DNA of 32,267 nucleotides from Candidatus Eiseniibacteriota bacterium (GTDB taxonomy: Bacteria; Eisenbacteria; RBG-16-71-46): contig JANXPZ010000060.1 of assembly GCA_025357055.1 (NCBI GenBank), positions 1 to 32,267 of the forward strand. The letters run 5' to 3'. The notes below the pieces were generated by a model, which had not been told where the DNA came from, searched no databases, and was given only the letters and a program-made list of their open reading frames with translations. A program made the translations under genes and the position numbers. Within the stretch, counting starts at the first letter, position 1; every line of letters starts with the position of its first letter. This document shows positions 14,871 to 22,794 of this stretch, one piece after another.

Positions 14871-17444
14871 TCACCGCGGCGCGCTCACCAGGTTCGCGAA
14901 CAGGCGCCACGCGCCCGGCACGCCCGCCGGCAGCTGGCGGAAGAGCGCGAGTGCCGTGTAGACGAACACGCCCTTGCCGTAGTTGGCGCAGAGCAGGCCG
15001 CCGTCCCGCGCGGGCTCGCCGGGGTCGTTCGCGGACAGGACCGTCTCGTAGCGCGGGTCCCAGGGGCTCGCGTAGTTGAGCCCGCGCTCCTGCACCCAGC
15101 CTTCGAAATCGCGCGCGGTGATCACGTTGGGCGCGCGCAGCAGCGGGTGCGCGGGCTGGAGGAAGCGCATCTCGGCGCCCTCGACCGCCACGCGGTCGCG
15201 CGAGATGCGCAGCGGCCAGGGCCCGAGACGGTCGTTCAGCGCGTCGTCGTTGGTGCAGTACTGCACCACGAGCCGGCCGCCGTTCTTCACGTACTCGAGC
15301 AGGCGCGGCTGGAGCACGCGCAGCCGGGGCCGCGTGTTGTAGGCGCGCACGCCCGTGACGATGCAGTCGAAACGCGACAGGTCCGTGCTCTCGACCGCGT
15401 CGTCATCGAGCAGCGTGACGTCGAATCCCATCTGGCGCAGCGCGTCAGGCCCCTGGTCGCCGGGGCCCATCAGGTAGGCGATCCACTGGCCGCGCACCTG
15501 CAGATCCGTATGCACCAGGCGCGCCTCGCAGGGAGTGAGCAGCGCCTGGATCGGGACGTGCGGATAGTCGATGCGCGAGAGGCTGCTGGCGTAGCGCCGG
15601 CCCTGGACCTCGACCTCGCCGCCCAGGACGGCGGCCTGCGGTCCGGGCCCCGCCGTGACCCGGAAGCGCACGACCTGCTCGGCGCCCGCCTCGAGCGTCA
15701 CCGGCACCTCGGCCGGCACTGCGCTCCAGCCCGCGGGGAGCCGCAGGCGCGCCACGCCCGAGAGCGCTGCGCGGGTGCTCTGCACCGCGAGGCGCACCTC
15801 GCGCGGCCGTGGCTCGGTGAACAGGTAGGCGCTCTGGTCGAACTGGCAGGTGACGGGCGGCAGCACCTCGACCCCGCGGTAGCGGTCGCCGTAGACGCGG
15901 TCCGTCCACTTGAAGGCGACCGGCACGTCGAAGGTGAGCGGCTCGCCCGCGAAGTCCACGGTCACGCGCGCGGCGAGCGCCGGCGCCTCCTCCGGCTCGG
16001 CGACGAGCAGCGGGTCGGCGACCTCGAAGGAGCCTGCTGACGGACGCTCGCGCAGCCAGTAAGGCTGCGTGAATGGCAGGCTCGCGGGAAGGACCACGCT
16101 CGCCAGGACCACGGCCGGCCGCTGGGGGACGAGTGCGCGCGCCACGCTGTCGGCGGGCGCGGAAGGGTCAGCCTGGGGCCGGGCGGGCGCAGCGCCGGGG
16201 CCGGCCGGGGCTGCAGGTGGTGTCAGGACCGCGTGGAAGGCGCGCGCGCCGAAGGGCAGCTCGACGCGCGTGAGGGTGAGCGGGACCGGAGTGCGGTCGA
16301 TGGCCGTGATGGTGATGCGCAGCGTGTCGCCGGGGGAGACCGTGGGCGCCTCGGCGAGCGCGTCGACCCAGAGCCCGGCGCACGAGCGCATGACGTTCTC
16401 CAGTTCGCTGCGCTTCGCCCGCACCAGCGGGTCGTCGGGCAGCGTGACCAGAGCCCGGCGGGCGCGCGCCAGCGTCGGCAGGATCTCCCAGGGCCGGTCC
16501 GGATCGAAGCCCGCCTCGGCCTCCCGCAGCAACGCGGTCAGCGCCGCACCGCCCGCGACGCGCGACCAGTCGAGCGTGACGCCGTCGAACAGATCGTTCA
16601 CCGCCGGCTCGCCGTCCAGGTGCTGGAAGGTCTCGATGACGGAGCCCCGCCGCTCACGGGTGCCCGCGCCCTGGCTGCGGTTGAGGCTGCGCGCCCGGCC
16701 ACCCAGCTCGGAGTAGGAGAGGCCCAGCTCGGGGTCGTAGGCGCCCGCGTCGAGCGTGACCGGTCTCGGCGCGTTCGGTTCCTGGCTCGCCATCCAGGTG
16801 TTCCAGACCAGCCGCTTCGCCTGCCAGGTCGTCACCTGCCGGAGTTGCTCCGGGAACCGGGTCGAGTCGGCCGCTGCGCGGAACGCCTCGCCCGCCAGGA
16901 TCGCGGAGGCGGTGTGGTGCCCGTGCCCGCCGCCCGCATCCGTGCCGAAGCGCGAGACGATGACGTCGGGGCGGAAGCGCCGGATGGCCCACACGACGTC
17001 CGCCAGCGCGCGATCGTGCCCCCAGAAGGCGAGCGCCTCCTCGCCGCTCTTGGAGAACCCGTAGTCGAGCGCGCGCGTGAAGAACTGCCCGGCGCCGTCC
17101 ACGCGCCGCGAGGCCAGCAGCTCCTGCGTGCGCAGCACCCCGAGCGCGTTGCCGGTCTCGGGGCCGAGGATGTTCTGTCCGCCGTCGCCGCGCGTGAGCG
17201 ACAGGTACGCCGCGCGCACCAAGCGGCCGCGTGAGAGATACGCCAGCAGCGAGGTGTTGTCGTCGTCCGGGTGCGCGCCGATGTAGAGCAGGCTGCCGGT
17301 CACCTGGAGCCTGCGCAGGGCCCCGCGCAACTCGCCGGCGTCCAGGGCATCCGCCGGACGCGGGTCGGCGCCCGCGCAGAACGCGGTCAGGGCGAGCAGT
17401 ATGGCCGGGAGCGAAGCGACGAGAGTGGTCAGAAACCTGCGCAT
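14871..17444 (-). CDS. Exported PIG-L/LmbE family deacetylase with C-terminal GATase-like domain
   Basis: This 857-residue protein has a signal peptide (residues 1-25). The PIG-L fold lies at about 45-260, with the zinc motif AHPDDD at 57-62 and the second ligand motif GHGHH at 173-177. PIG-L enzymes remove N-acetyl groups from amino sugars or amino-sugar conjugates. The middle (about 370-640) looks like beta-sandwich domains. Residues of about 655-740 resemble a class-I glutamine-amidotransferase-like fold (FDCIVTGVRAYN, YVKNGGRLVVQY). ATG 17444 is chosen for the AAGGA ribosome site about 8 bases upstream and because it begins the signal peptide. It lies upstream of the SSS symporter on the same strand. 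Periplasmic or outer-membrane substrate is likely; identity is unknown. Confidence 0.9.
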   Translation of the reverse strand: MRRFLTTLVASLPAILLALTAFCAGADPRPADALDAGELRGALRRLQVTGSLLYIGAHPDDDNTSLLAYLSRGRLVRAAYLSLTRGDGGQNILGPETGNALGVLRTQELLASRRVDGAGQFFTRALDYGFSKSGEEALAFWGHDRALADVVWAIRRFRPDVIVSRFGTDAGGGHGHHTASAILAGEAFRAAADSTRFPEQLRQVTTWQAKRLVWNTWMASQEPNAPRPVTLDAGAYDPELGLSYSELGGRARSLNRSQGAGTRERRGSVIETFQHLDGEPAVNDLFDGVTLDWSRVAGGAALTALLREAEAGFDPDRPWEILPTLARARRALVTLPDDPLVRAKRSELENVMRSCAGLWVDALAEAPTVSPGDTLRITITAIDRTPVPLTLTRVELPFGARAFHAVLTPPAAPAGPGAAPARPQADPSAPADSVARALVPQRPAVVLASVVLPASLPFTQPYWLRERPSAGSFEVADPLLVAEPEEAPALAARVTVDFAGEPLTFDVPVAFKWTDRVYGDRYRGVEVLPPVTCQFDQSAYLFTEPRPREVRLAVQSTRAALSGVARLRLPAGWSAVPAEVPVTLEAGAEQVVRFRVTAGPGPQAAVLGGEVEVQGRRYASSLSRIDYPHVPIQALLTPCEARLVHTDLQVRGQWIAYLMGPGDQGPDALRQMGFDVTLLDDDAVESTDLSRFDCIVTGVRAYNTRPRLRVLQPRLLEYVKNGGRLVVQYCTNDDALNDRLGPWPLRISRDRVAVEGAEMRFLQPAHPLLRAPNVITARDFEGWVQERGLNYASPWDPRYETVLSANDPGEPARDGGLLCANYGKGVFVYTALALFRQLPAGVPGAWRLFANLVSAPR

Positions 17445-17701
17445 GCCGGAACGTCCTTCGGAAGAGCCGGGGGCCCTCTCAGGCAACCACCGGGCAAGCC
17501 TCGCCGCGGCCGACGAATGATCGGGGACGCGGCATCCTACCGCAGGATCGGCGGCATGGGCGAGTGCCGCGGGTCACGCTTGGCAACGCCGTGACACACC
17601 GCTCCGCGTCCCCGTCCATCAGAAGGGAAGCAGCGCGATCGAACCTTGCGCGACGTACCTGGTCGGACCCTGAGAGCCGGCGCGCCCCTTGCGGTGCCGG
17701 A

Positions 17702-18591
17702 ATGAAAGCGATCGTCCCCATGACCACTGCCAGAACCGTCCTCGAGATCTCCGGACCGCTCTCGACCCACTGGGTCGGGAACGGCTTCCCCGTCCGCACA
17801 CTGCTCTCACCGCAGGCGCAGGGCCAGGGCGCCAGCCCGTTCCTGCTGCTCGACTACGCCGGTCCCCGCGAGTTCGCGCCGACCGGGGAGCGCCGCGGCG
17901 TGGAGGAGCATCCGCACCGCGGCTTCGAGACCGTGACGATCGTCTACAGGGCGGGCTCGAGCACCGCGACTCGGCAGGACACCAGGGCCGGCTCGGCCCC
18001 GGGGACGTGCAGTGGATGACCGCCGCGTCGGGCGTGGTGCACGAGGAGATGCACGAGCGCGGGTTCGCGCGGCAGGGCGGGGTCTTCGAAGTGGTGCAGC
18101 TCTGGGTGAACCTGCCCGCGGCACGGAAGATGTCGGCGCCCCGCTACCAGGAGCTGGCCGATGCGCGCATCCCGGTCGTCACCCTGTCCGGCGGCGCGTA
18201 CGTGCGCGTCATCGCCGGGGATTGCGGGGGCATCGAAGGCGCGGCGCACACCGTGACCCCGCTCAACGTGTGGGACGTCCGGGTCGCGGCCGGGCGGCGT
18301 GCGGACCTGGAGATCCCGGCGGGGCACAACGCGATGGTGGCGCTGCTCCGGGGCGAAGTGACGCTCGACGGCCAGGAGCGGCTGACCGGACCGCAGGTCG
18401 TGCTGCTGGGCCGCGACGGCGACCGGGTCACGCTCGAGGCGAAGAGCGATGCGGGCCTGCTGCTGCTGACCGGCGAGCCGCTGGAGGAGCCGATTGCGAG
18501 CTATGGACCGTTCGTCATGAACACGCAGGCGGAGATCCGCCAGGCGCTCGAGGACTACCGCAGCGGGAAGATGGGGCGCCTGGACGGTTGA
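17702..18591 (+). pseudogene. Pirin family gene broken by a one-base deletion
   Basis: Pirins are bicupin metal proteins, some with quercetinase activity. The first part reads normally through HPHRGFETVTIVY, then shifts frame. The second frame continues exactly where expected with GLEHRDSAGHQGRLGPGDV, then QWMTAASGVVHEEMHERGFA. Adding one C after 17947 would make TAC CAG GGC and restore one 296-residue pirin, the usual length. The cupin metal residues are all present across the two pieces. The downstream half is intact to its stop, so the break is recent or a sequence error. Start ATG 17702 or ATG 17720; neither has a strong ribosome site. As written, only an 80-residue fragment followed by frameshifted residues would be made. 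Confidence 0.88.
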
Positions 18592-18673
18592 ACGACGTGC
18601 CGGCCGCCGTCGCCCTGCGCGGGCTGTCAGAAAGAAGTTTCCAGGCCGGGCCGCGACAAGGGAGATCAGGCAG

Positions 18674-20101
18674 ATGGCTGACGTGAGCGTAAGGACGCGC
18701 GAAGGCGCGATGACCGTGATCGCCTCCACGGCGATCGATGGACTGCGAAGCCGCCTGCGCGGCCCGGTGTGCCTCCCGGGCGAACCCGGATACGAGCAGG
18801 CGCGCACCCTCTGGAATGCCATGATCGACCGCCACCCGGCGCTGGTGGCGCGCGCCGCCGGGGCCGCCGACGTCATCCAGACGGTCGGCTTCGCCCGCGA
18901 GCACGGTCTGTCGTTGGCGGTGCGGGGAGGCGGCCACAACATCGCCGGTCTGGCCGTGTGCGAGGGCGGGCTGCTGCTCGACCTGTCCACCATGAAGTCG
19001 GTTCGGGTGGACCCGGAGGGTCGCACGGCGCGTGTCGAACCGGGGGCGACCCTGGGGGACTTCGACCGCGAGGCGCAGGCCTTCGGGCTCGCCACCCCGC
19101 TCGGCATCAACTCGACCACGGGGGTCGGGGGACTCACTCTGGGCGGTGGCTTCGGCTGGCTGAGCCGGAAGTATGGGCTGGCGATCGACAACCTGCTCTC
19201 CGCGGACGTGGTTTCCGCCGACGGCAGGCTGCTCAAGGCGAGCGCCCAGGAGAACCCTGACCTGTTCTGGGCGATCCGCGGCGGGGGCGGGAACTTCGGC
19301 GTGGTGACTTCGTTCGAGTTCCGGCTGCACCCGGTCGGGCCGGAGGTGATCGCCGGGCTCATCGTCCACCCGTTGTCGGAGGCGAAGTCACTGTTCGAAG
19401 GATATCGCCGGATCGTGGCCGCCGCGCCCGACGAGCTGACCTGCTGGGTGGTGCTGCGCAAGGCGCCGCCGCTGCCGTTCCTGCCGCCGGAGGTCCACGG
19501 CACCGGGGTCATGGTCCTCGCCGTCTGCCATTCCGGCGACTTGCAGTCCGGGCGGAAGGCGATCGCCCCGCTGCAGGCGCTGGGCAAGCCCATCGCCGAC
19601 GTGACCGGGCCCACCCCGTTCGCGGGCTGGCAGACCGCGTTCGATCCTCTGCTCACGCCGGGGGCGAGGAACTACTGGAAGTCCCACAACTTCGTCCGAC
19701 TCGGTGACGGCGCGATCGACGTGCTGGTCGATCAGGCCGGCCGTCTCCCGTCGCCTGAATGCGAGGTCTTCGTCGGAAGCCTGGGGCGCGCGGTGAACCG
19801 GGTCCCGGCGACCGCGACCGCTTACCCGCACCGCGACGTCGAGTTCGTGGTGAACATCCACACGCGCTGGCGCGATCCGGCGCAGGACCTGGAGTGCACC
19901 GCCTGGGCGCGGGGGGCGTTCGACGCGCTGGCGCCCCACGCCACCGGCGGCGTCTACGTGAACTTCATGCCCGAGGACGAGAGCCAGCGGGTCCAGGCCG
20001 GCGCCTACGGACCCAACTACGCGCGGCTCGCGAAGCTCAAAGCGACGTACGACCCGCAGAACCTGTTTCGCCAGAACCACAACGTGCAGCCGGTGAAGTA
20101 G
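18674..20101 (+). CDS. FAD-linked oxidase, VAO/berberine-bridge-like family
   Basis: This 475-residue flavoprotein carries the PCMH-type FAD domain: SLAVRGGGHNIAG with His88 as probable covalent FAD attachment, then GVGGLTLGGGFGWLSRKYG. The C-terminal berberine-bridge segment includes YGPNYARLAKLKATYDPQNLF. Bicovalent members also tie FAD to a cysteine shortly before the second glycine motif. Here that place reads LGINSTTGVGG, without cysteine, so attachment is probably through histidine only. There is no signal peptide. ATG 18674 follows AAGGGAGA. Such enzymes oxidise alcohols or sugars with oxygen; the substrate cannot be assigned. It follows the broken pirin gene by 82 bases and may share its transcript. 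Confidence 0.9.
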   Translation: MADVSVRTREGAMTVIASTAIDGLRSRLRGPVCLPGEPGYEQARTLWNAMIDRHPALVARAAGAADVIQTVGFAREHGLSLAVRGGGHNIAGLAVCEGGLLLDLSTMKSVRVDPEGRTARVEPGATLGDFDREAQAFGLATPLGINSTTGVGGLTLGGGFGWLSRKYGLAIDNLLSADVVSADGRLLKASAQENPDLFWAIRGGGGNFGVVTSFEFRLHPVGPEVIAGLIVHPLSEAKSLFEGYRRIVAAAPDELTCWVVLRKAPPLPFLPPEVHGTGVMVLAVCHSGDLQSGRKAIAPLQALGKPIADVTGPTPFAGWQTAFDPLLTPGARNYWKSHNFVRLGDGAIDVLVDQAGRLPSPECEVFVGSLGRAVNRVPATATAYPHRDVEFVVNIHTRWRDPAQDLECTAWARGAFDALAPHATGGVYVNFMPEDESQRVQAGAYGPNYARLAKLKATYDPQNLFRQNHNVQPVK

Positions 20102-20125
20102 TCCGGCGCGGATCGAGGTCCCCCA

Positions 20126-20164
20126 CGGGCGGGCCCGGGACCATTCGGCCTCCGGGCCCGCCCG
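20126..20164. terminator. GC hairpin between the FAD oxidase and SpmAB genes
   Basis: This is a 13-bp perfect stem (20126-20138 with 20152-20164) and a 13-base loop, located 25 bases after the oxidase stop and 40 bases from the end of the convergent gene. There is no T-run. Confidence 0.7.
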
Positions 20165-20203
20165 CCCGTCCTCGACCGGTGGGCGCGCACGGGCGCCCGC
20201 GTC

Positions 20204-21433
20204 TCAGCCGAAGAACAGGTAGCAGACCAGGATCGCCGCGATCACTCCGGCCGCGTCGGCCGCGAGGCCGCAGCCCAGCGCGTGGCGCGTGCGCTTCACC
20301 CCGACCGAGCCGAAGTAGACCGCGAGGATGTAGAAGGTGGTCTCGGTGCTGCCCTGGATGACGCAGGCCAGGCGGCCCCCGAACGAGTCGGGGCCGAGCG
20401 TCTTCATGGTCTCGACCATCAGGCCGCGCGCACCGCTGCCCGAGAGCGGCTTGATCAGCGCCACGGGCAGGGCGTCCACCCAGCGCGTGTCGAGCGAGAG
20501 CGCGCTCACGCCGGCGCGGATGCCGCCCAGCAGCGCCTCGAGCGCGCCGCTGGCGCGCAGCGCCCCGACCGCCACCAGGATCGCCACCAGGTAGGGGACG
20601 ATACCGACGGCGACCTGGAAGCCCTCCTTGGCGCCCTCGACGAAGGTCTCGTAGAGCGGCACGCGGCGGCGTGCGCCCGCGGCCAGGAACAGCACGATCA
20701 CGCTCAGCAGCAGCGCGTTCGCGAGCAGGGCCGACTGCTGGCCGACGGCCGCGGCGTCGAGCCGCGCGAAGTACCAGACCAACCCGCCCACCACGGCGGT
20801 GAGCAGGCTGAGCCAGCCCACCACCACGCGGTTCCACAGGTTCAGCCGCTGGATCGCCGCGGTGACCAGCAGGCCGCACATGGTGCTGCAGTAGGTCGCG
20901 ATCAGGATGGGCACGAAGACGTCGGTCGGGTCGGCCGCGCCGAGCTGGGCGCGGAAGGTGAAGATGGTCATCGGCAGCACGGTCACCGACGAGGCGTTGA
21001 TCACCATGAAGAGGATCATCTCGTCGGTGGCCCGGTCGGGCTCGGGGTTGAGCGTCTGCAGTTCGCGCATCGCCTTGAGGCCCAGGGGTGTCGCCGCGTT
21101 GTCGAGGCCGAGCGCGTTGGCCGAGAGGTTCATCACGATCGCGCCGGCGGCCGGGTGCCCGTCGGGCAGGCCGGGGAAGAGGCGCCCGAACAGCGGCCGG
21201 AACGCGCGCGCGATGGACTCGACCACGCCGCCGCGCTCACCGATCCGCATCAGGCCGAGCCACAGGCTCATCACGCCGGTCAGTCCGAGGGCGATCTCGA
21301 AGCCGGTCTTCGCGGAGTCGAAGAGCGCGCCGACGACATCGCGGAAGACGTCGGGGCGTCCGAACACCACGGCCTGCACGATGGCGGCGGCGAAGGCGAC
21401 CACGAAGAAGGCGGCCCAGATCCAGTTGAGCAT
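20204..21433 (-). CDS. SpmA-SpmB type nucleoside-recognition membrane protein (fused)
   Basis: This 409-residue integral membrane protein joins two Gate/nucleoside-recognition domains. The first half is like Bacillus SpmA: MLNWIWAAFF at the start, then LNLSANALGLDNAATPLG-type sequence near residue 105-120. The second half is like SpmB (about 220-409): YETFVEGAKEGFQVAVGIVPYLVAI, then PLSGSGARGLM and QGSTETTFYI. In Bacillus the two proteins act in spore core dehydration. Fused forms are common in non-sporulating Gram-negatives and their job is unclear. The start is placed at the internal ATG 21433, because SpmA begins at the equivalent residue; ATG 21445 adds four residues. It stands alone, with hairpins on both sides. 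Confidence 0.88.
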   Translation of the reverse strand: MLNWIWAAFFVVAFAAAIVQAVVFGRPDVFRDVVGALFDSAKTGFEIALGLTGVMSLWLGLMRIGERGGVVESIARAFRPLFGRLFPGLPDGHPAAGAIVMNLSANALGLDNAATPLGLKAMRELQTLNPEPDRATDEMILFMVINASSVTVLPMTIFTFRAQLGAADPTDVFVPILIATYCSTMCGLLVTAAIQRLNLWNRVVVGWLSLLTAVVGGLVWYFARLDAAAVGQQSALLANALLLSVIVLFLAAGARRRVPLYETFVEGAKEGFQVAVGIVPYLVAILVAVGALRASGALEALLGGIRAGVSALSLDTRWVDALPVALIKPLSGSGARGLMVETMKTLGPDSFGGRLACVIQGSTETTFYILAVYFGSVGVKRTRHALGCGLAADAAGVIAAILVCYLFFG

Positions 21434-21483
21434 GGGCGGCAGCATAAGCGAAGCGGGGGGCTCAGGTCATGCGCCCTTTGCCG

Positions 21484-21579
21484 GCGCCGGGGGTGGTGCG
21501 CAGTTTGGCGCGGACGCCGGGGGTGGTGCTGGGCGAGCACGGCACCTTACGCTCGCCCGGCACCACCCCCGGCGTCCGC
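21484..21579. repeat. REP-like palindromic element
   Basis: A 29-base arm at 21510-21538 pairs with 21551-21579 across a 12-base loop, with 28 exact matches and one G-T wobble. A third copy of the core GCCGGGGGTGGTGC lies just upstream at 21486-21499 in direct orientation. The element is intergenic and lies between the starts and ends of minus-strand genes, as extragenic palindromes usually do. No coding or transposase sequence accompanies it. Whether it is repeated in the genome cannot be seen from this window. Confidence 0.7.
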
Positions 21580-21604
21580 TGGCTCAGCGCCGTGATCATC
21601 GCCA

Positions 21605-21640
21605 CACGAACGCCCCCGGGTCTCCCCGGGGGCGTTCGTG
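21605..21640 (-). terminator. Hairpin after the NmrA-family gene
   Basis: This is a perfect 16-bp stem (CACGAACGCCCCCGGG with its complement) and a 4-base loop TCTC, located 16 bases past the stop of the minus-strand gene. No T-run follows, but its placement and perfection support a terminator role. Confidence 0.78.
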
Positions 21641-21656
21641 CGAATGATCGCCCGGC

Positions 21657-22559
21657 TCAGGCCTGGGCGCCGGCCTTCGCGGCTGCGTCGATGGCGGGCT
21701 TGAGCGTGTCGGTCGCGAAGTGCTGCAGCGTGGTCGGAGTCGTGGTCTCGGGTGTGCGCGGCTCCGCCTGCTGGAACACGCCGCTGCCCATGGCGCCGTA
21801 CATCTCGACGTAGGCGTCGGCGATGTAGGCCGGCATCCCGCCGCCGACCATGGCCTGCTTCGCCTGCTCGCCGGTGACCTGCACGAAGCGGACCGGTCGG
21901 CCGAGCGCTTCGCCGATGATCTGCGTGGTCCGCTCGTAGTCCAGGTCCGCGGGGCCGTGCAACCCCAGGACTCGCTGCCCGGTCCAGGTGCCGTCGCCCA
22001 GCAGCGCGGCCGCCCGCGCCGCGATGTCGCGGGTCGCGATCTGCGGGAAGCGCACGTCGCCCGCGATCGGGGCGAAGATCGTGCCCATCGTGGCGATGCT
22101 GGCGATGCTGGCGAAGTGGTTCTCCATGAAGAACGTCGGCCGCAGGATGACCAGGTCGGCGAACCCGGCCCGGAATTCCCGTTCGACCAGGTGGAGCGAC
22201 GAGATGGGACCGACTCCGCGGGGCACCTGCGCGCTGATGCTGGAGAGCATCACCGCGCGCTTCACGCCGTTCCTGAGGGCGGTCGCGACGGCGAGCTTCG
22301 CGAGGTCCTGGTTCCAGCGCAGGTAGTCGGGGTTGGCCAGCCCGGGCGTGACCCAGAACAGGGTGTCCACGCCCTGGGTGGCGCGGTCCAGGACGGCGGG
22401 ATCATCGAGGTCGCCCTGGACGACCGGGGCGCGGGTCCCGAGGCCGCTCAACTTCTCCGGGTGGCGGGCGATCAGCGTGAGGTCCAGACCCGCGTCGAGC
22501 AGGTTCCGGGTGACAAGGCGACCGATCTTGCCGGTCGGTGTATTGACGAGGATGCGCAT
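21657..22559 (-). CDS. NmrA-type NAD(P)-binding protein (atypical SDR)
   Basis: This 300-residue protein has a Rossmann fold with the glycine motif NTPTGKIGR at residues 6-14. It continues with ARHPEKL, a VVQGDLDDPAVLDRA segment, and ILRPTFFMENHF near the place of the usual active-site loop. This matches the NmrA/HSCARG/azoreductase-like group of atypical short-chain dehydrogenases. These sense NAD(P)H or reduce quinones rather than carry a full Tyr-Lys catalytic pair. ATG 22559 is chosen for AGGAG about 8 bases upstream. The 35 in-frame residues before it are proline/arginine-rich and unlike the family. Substrate is unknown. Confidence 0.9.
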   Translation of the reverse strand: MRILVNTPTGKIGRLVTRNLLDAGLDLTLIARHPEKLSGLGTRAPVVQGDLDDPAVLDRATQGVDTLFWVTPGLANPDYLRWNQDLAKLAVATALRNGVKRAVMLSSISAQVPRGVGPISSLHLVEREFRAGFADLVILRPTFFMENHFASIASIATMGTIFAPIAGDVRFPQIATRDIAARAAALLGDGTWTGQRVLGLHGPADLDYERTTQIIGEALGRPVRFVQVTGEQAKQAMVGGGMPAYIADAYVEMYGAMGSGVFQQAEPRTPETTTPTTLQHFATDTLKPAIDAAAKAGAQA

Positions 22560-22728
22560 CGGGGGCTCCTGTGGGGGCGTTCGTTGCGACGCGTGGTTCT
22601 CGCAGAGGGCTCTGTCCGTCCGCCCGGGTCGGGGCGGGCCGGCAGGCCGTTCAGGCTGCCTCATTCAGATGCGCCAGGGTCCGCGGCGGTTGCACGCGCA
22701 GGAACGTTGCGCGGCTCCGGGGCCGGCG

Positions 22729-22737
22729 TGCTAGGTT
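22729..22737 (+). promoter_or_regulatory. Possible extended -10 for the ApgM-like gene
   Basis: TGCTAGGTT at 22729-22737 has the TGn extension followed by a TAGGTT hexamer, 57 bases before the start codon. A weak TTGCGC lies at 22707-22712 with an over-long 19-base spacer. This is a low-confidence candidate. Confidence 0.3.
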
Positions 22738-22794
22738 TCGCGCCGCGAACAGCAGCTGCCGGCGCGCGATCCGTTTCGGAGGCCCCGAGGTCCC

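Noticed and set aside
13070-15079. 669-codon open frame on the plus strand opposite the symporter
   Set aside because: It has the composition of antisense GC-rich sequence (His, Gln, Glu, Arg) and no start context. The symporter on the other strand is conserved.
20204-21433. Evidence that the organism sporulates (SpmA/SpmB homology)
   Set aside because: Fused SpmAB proteins are common in non-sporulating Gram-negatives and no other sporulation gene is present.
21434-21656. CRISPR-like array from the repeated GGGGGTGGTGC units
   Set aside because: There are only three copies, two in inverted arrangement, with unequal spacing and no cas genes. A REP-like palindrome fits better.
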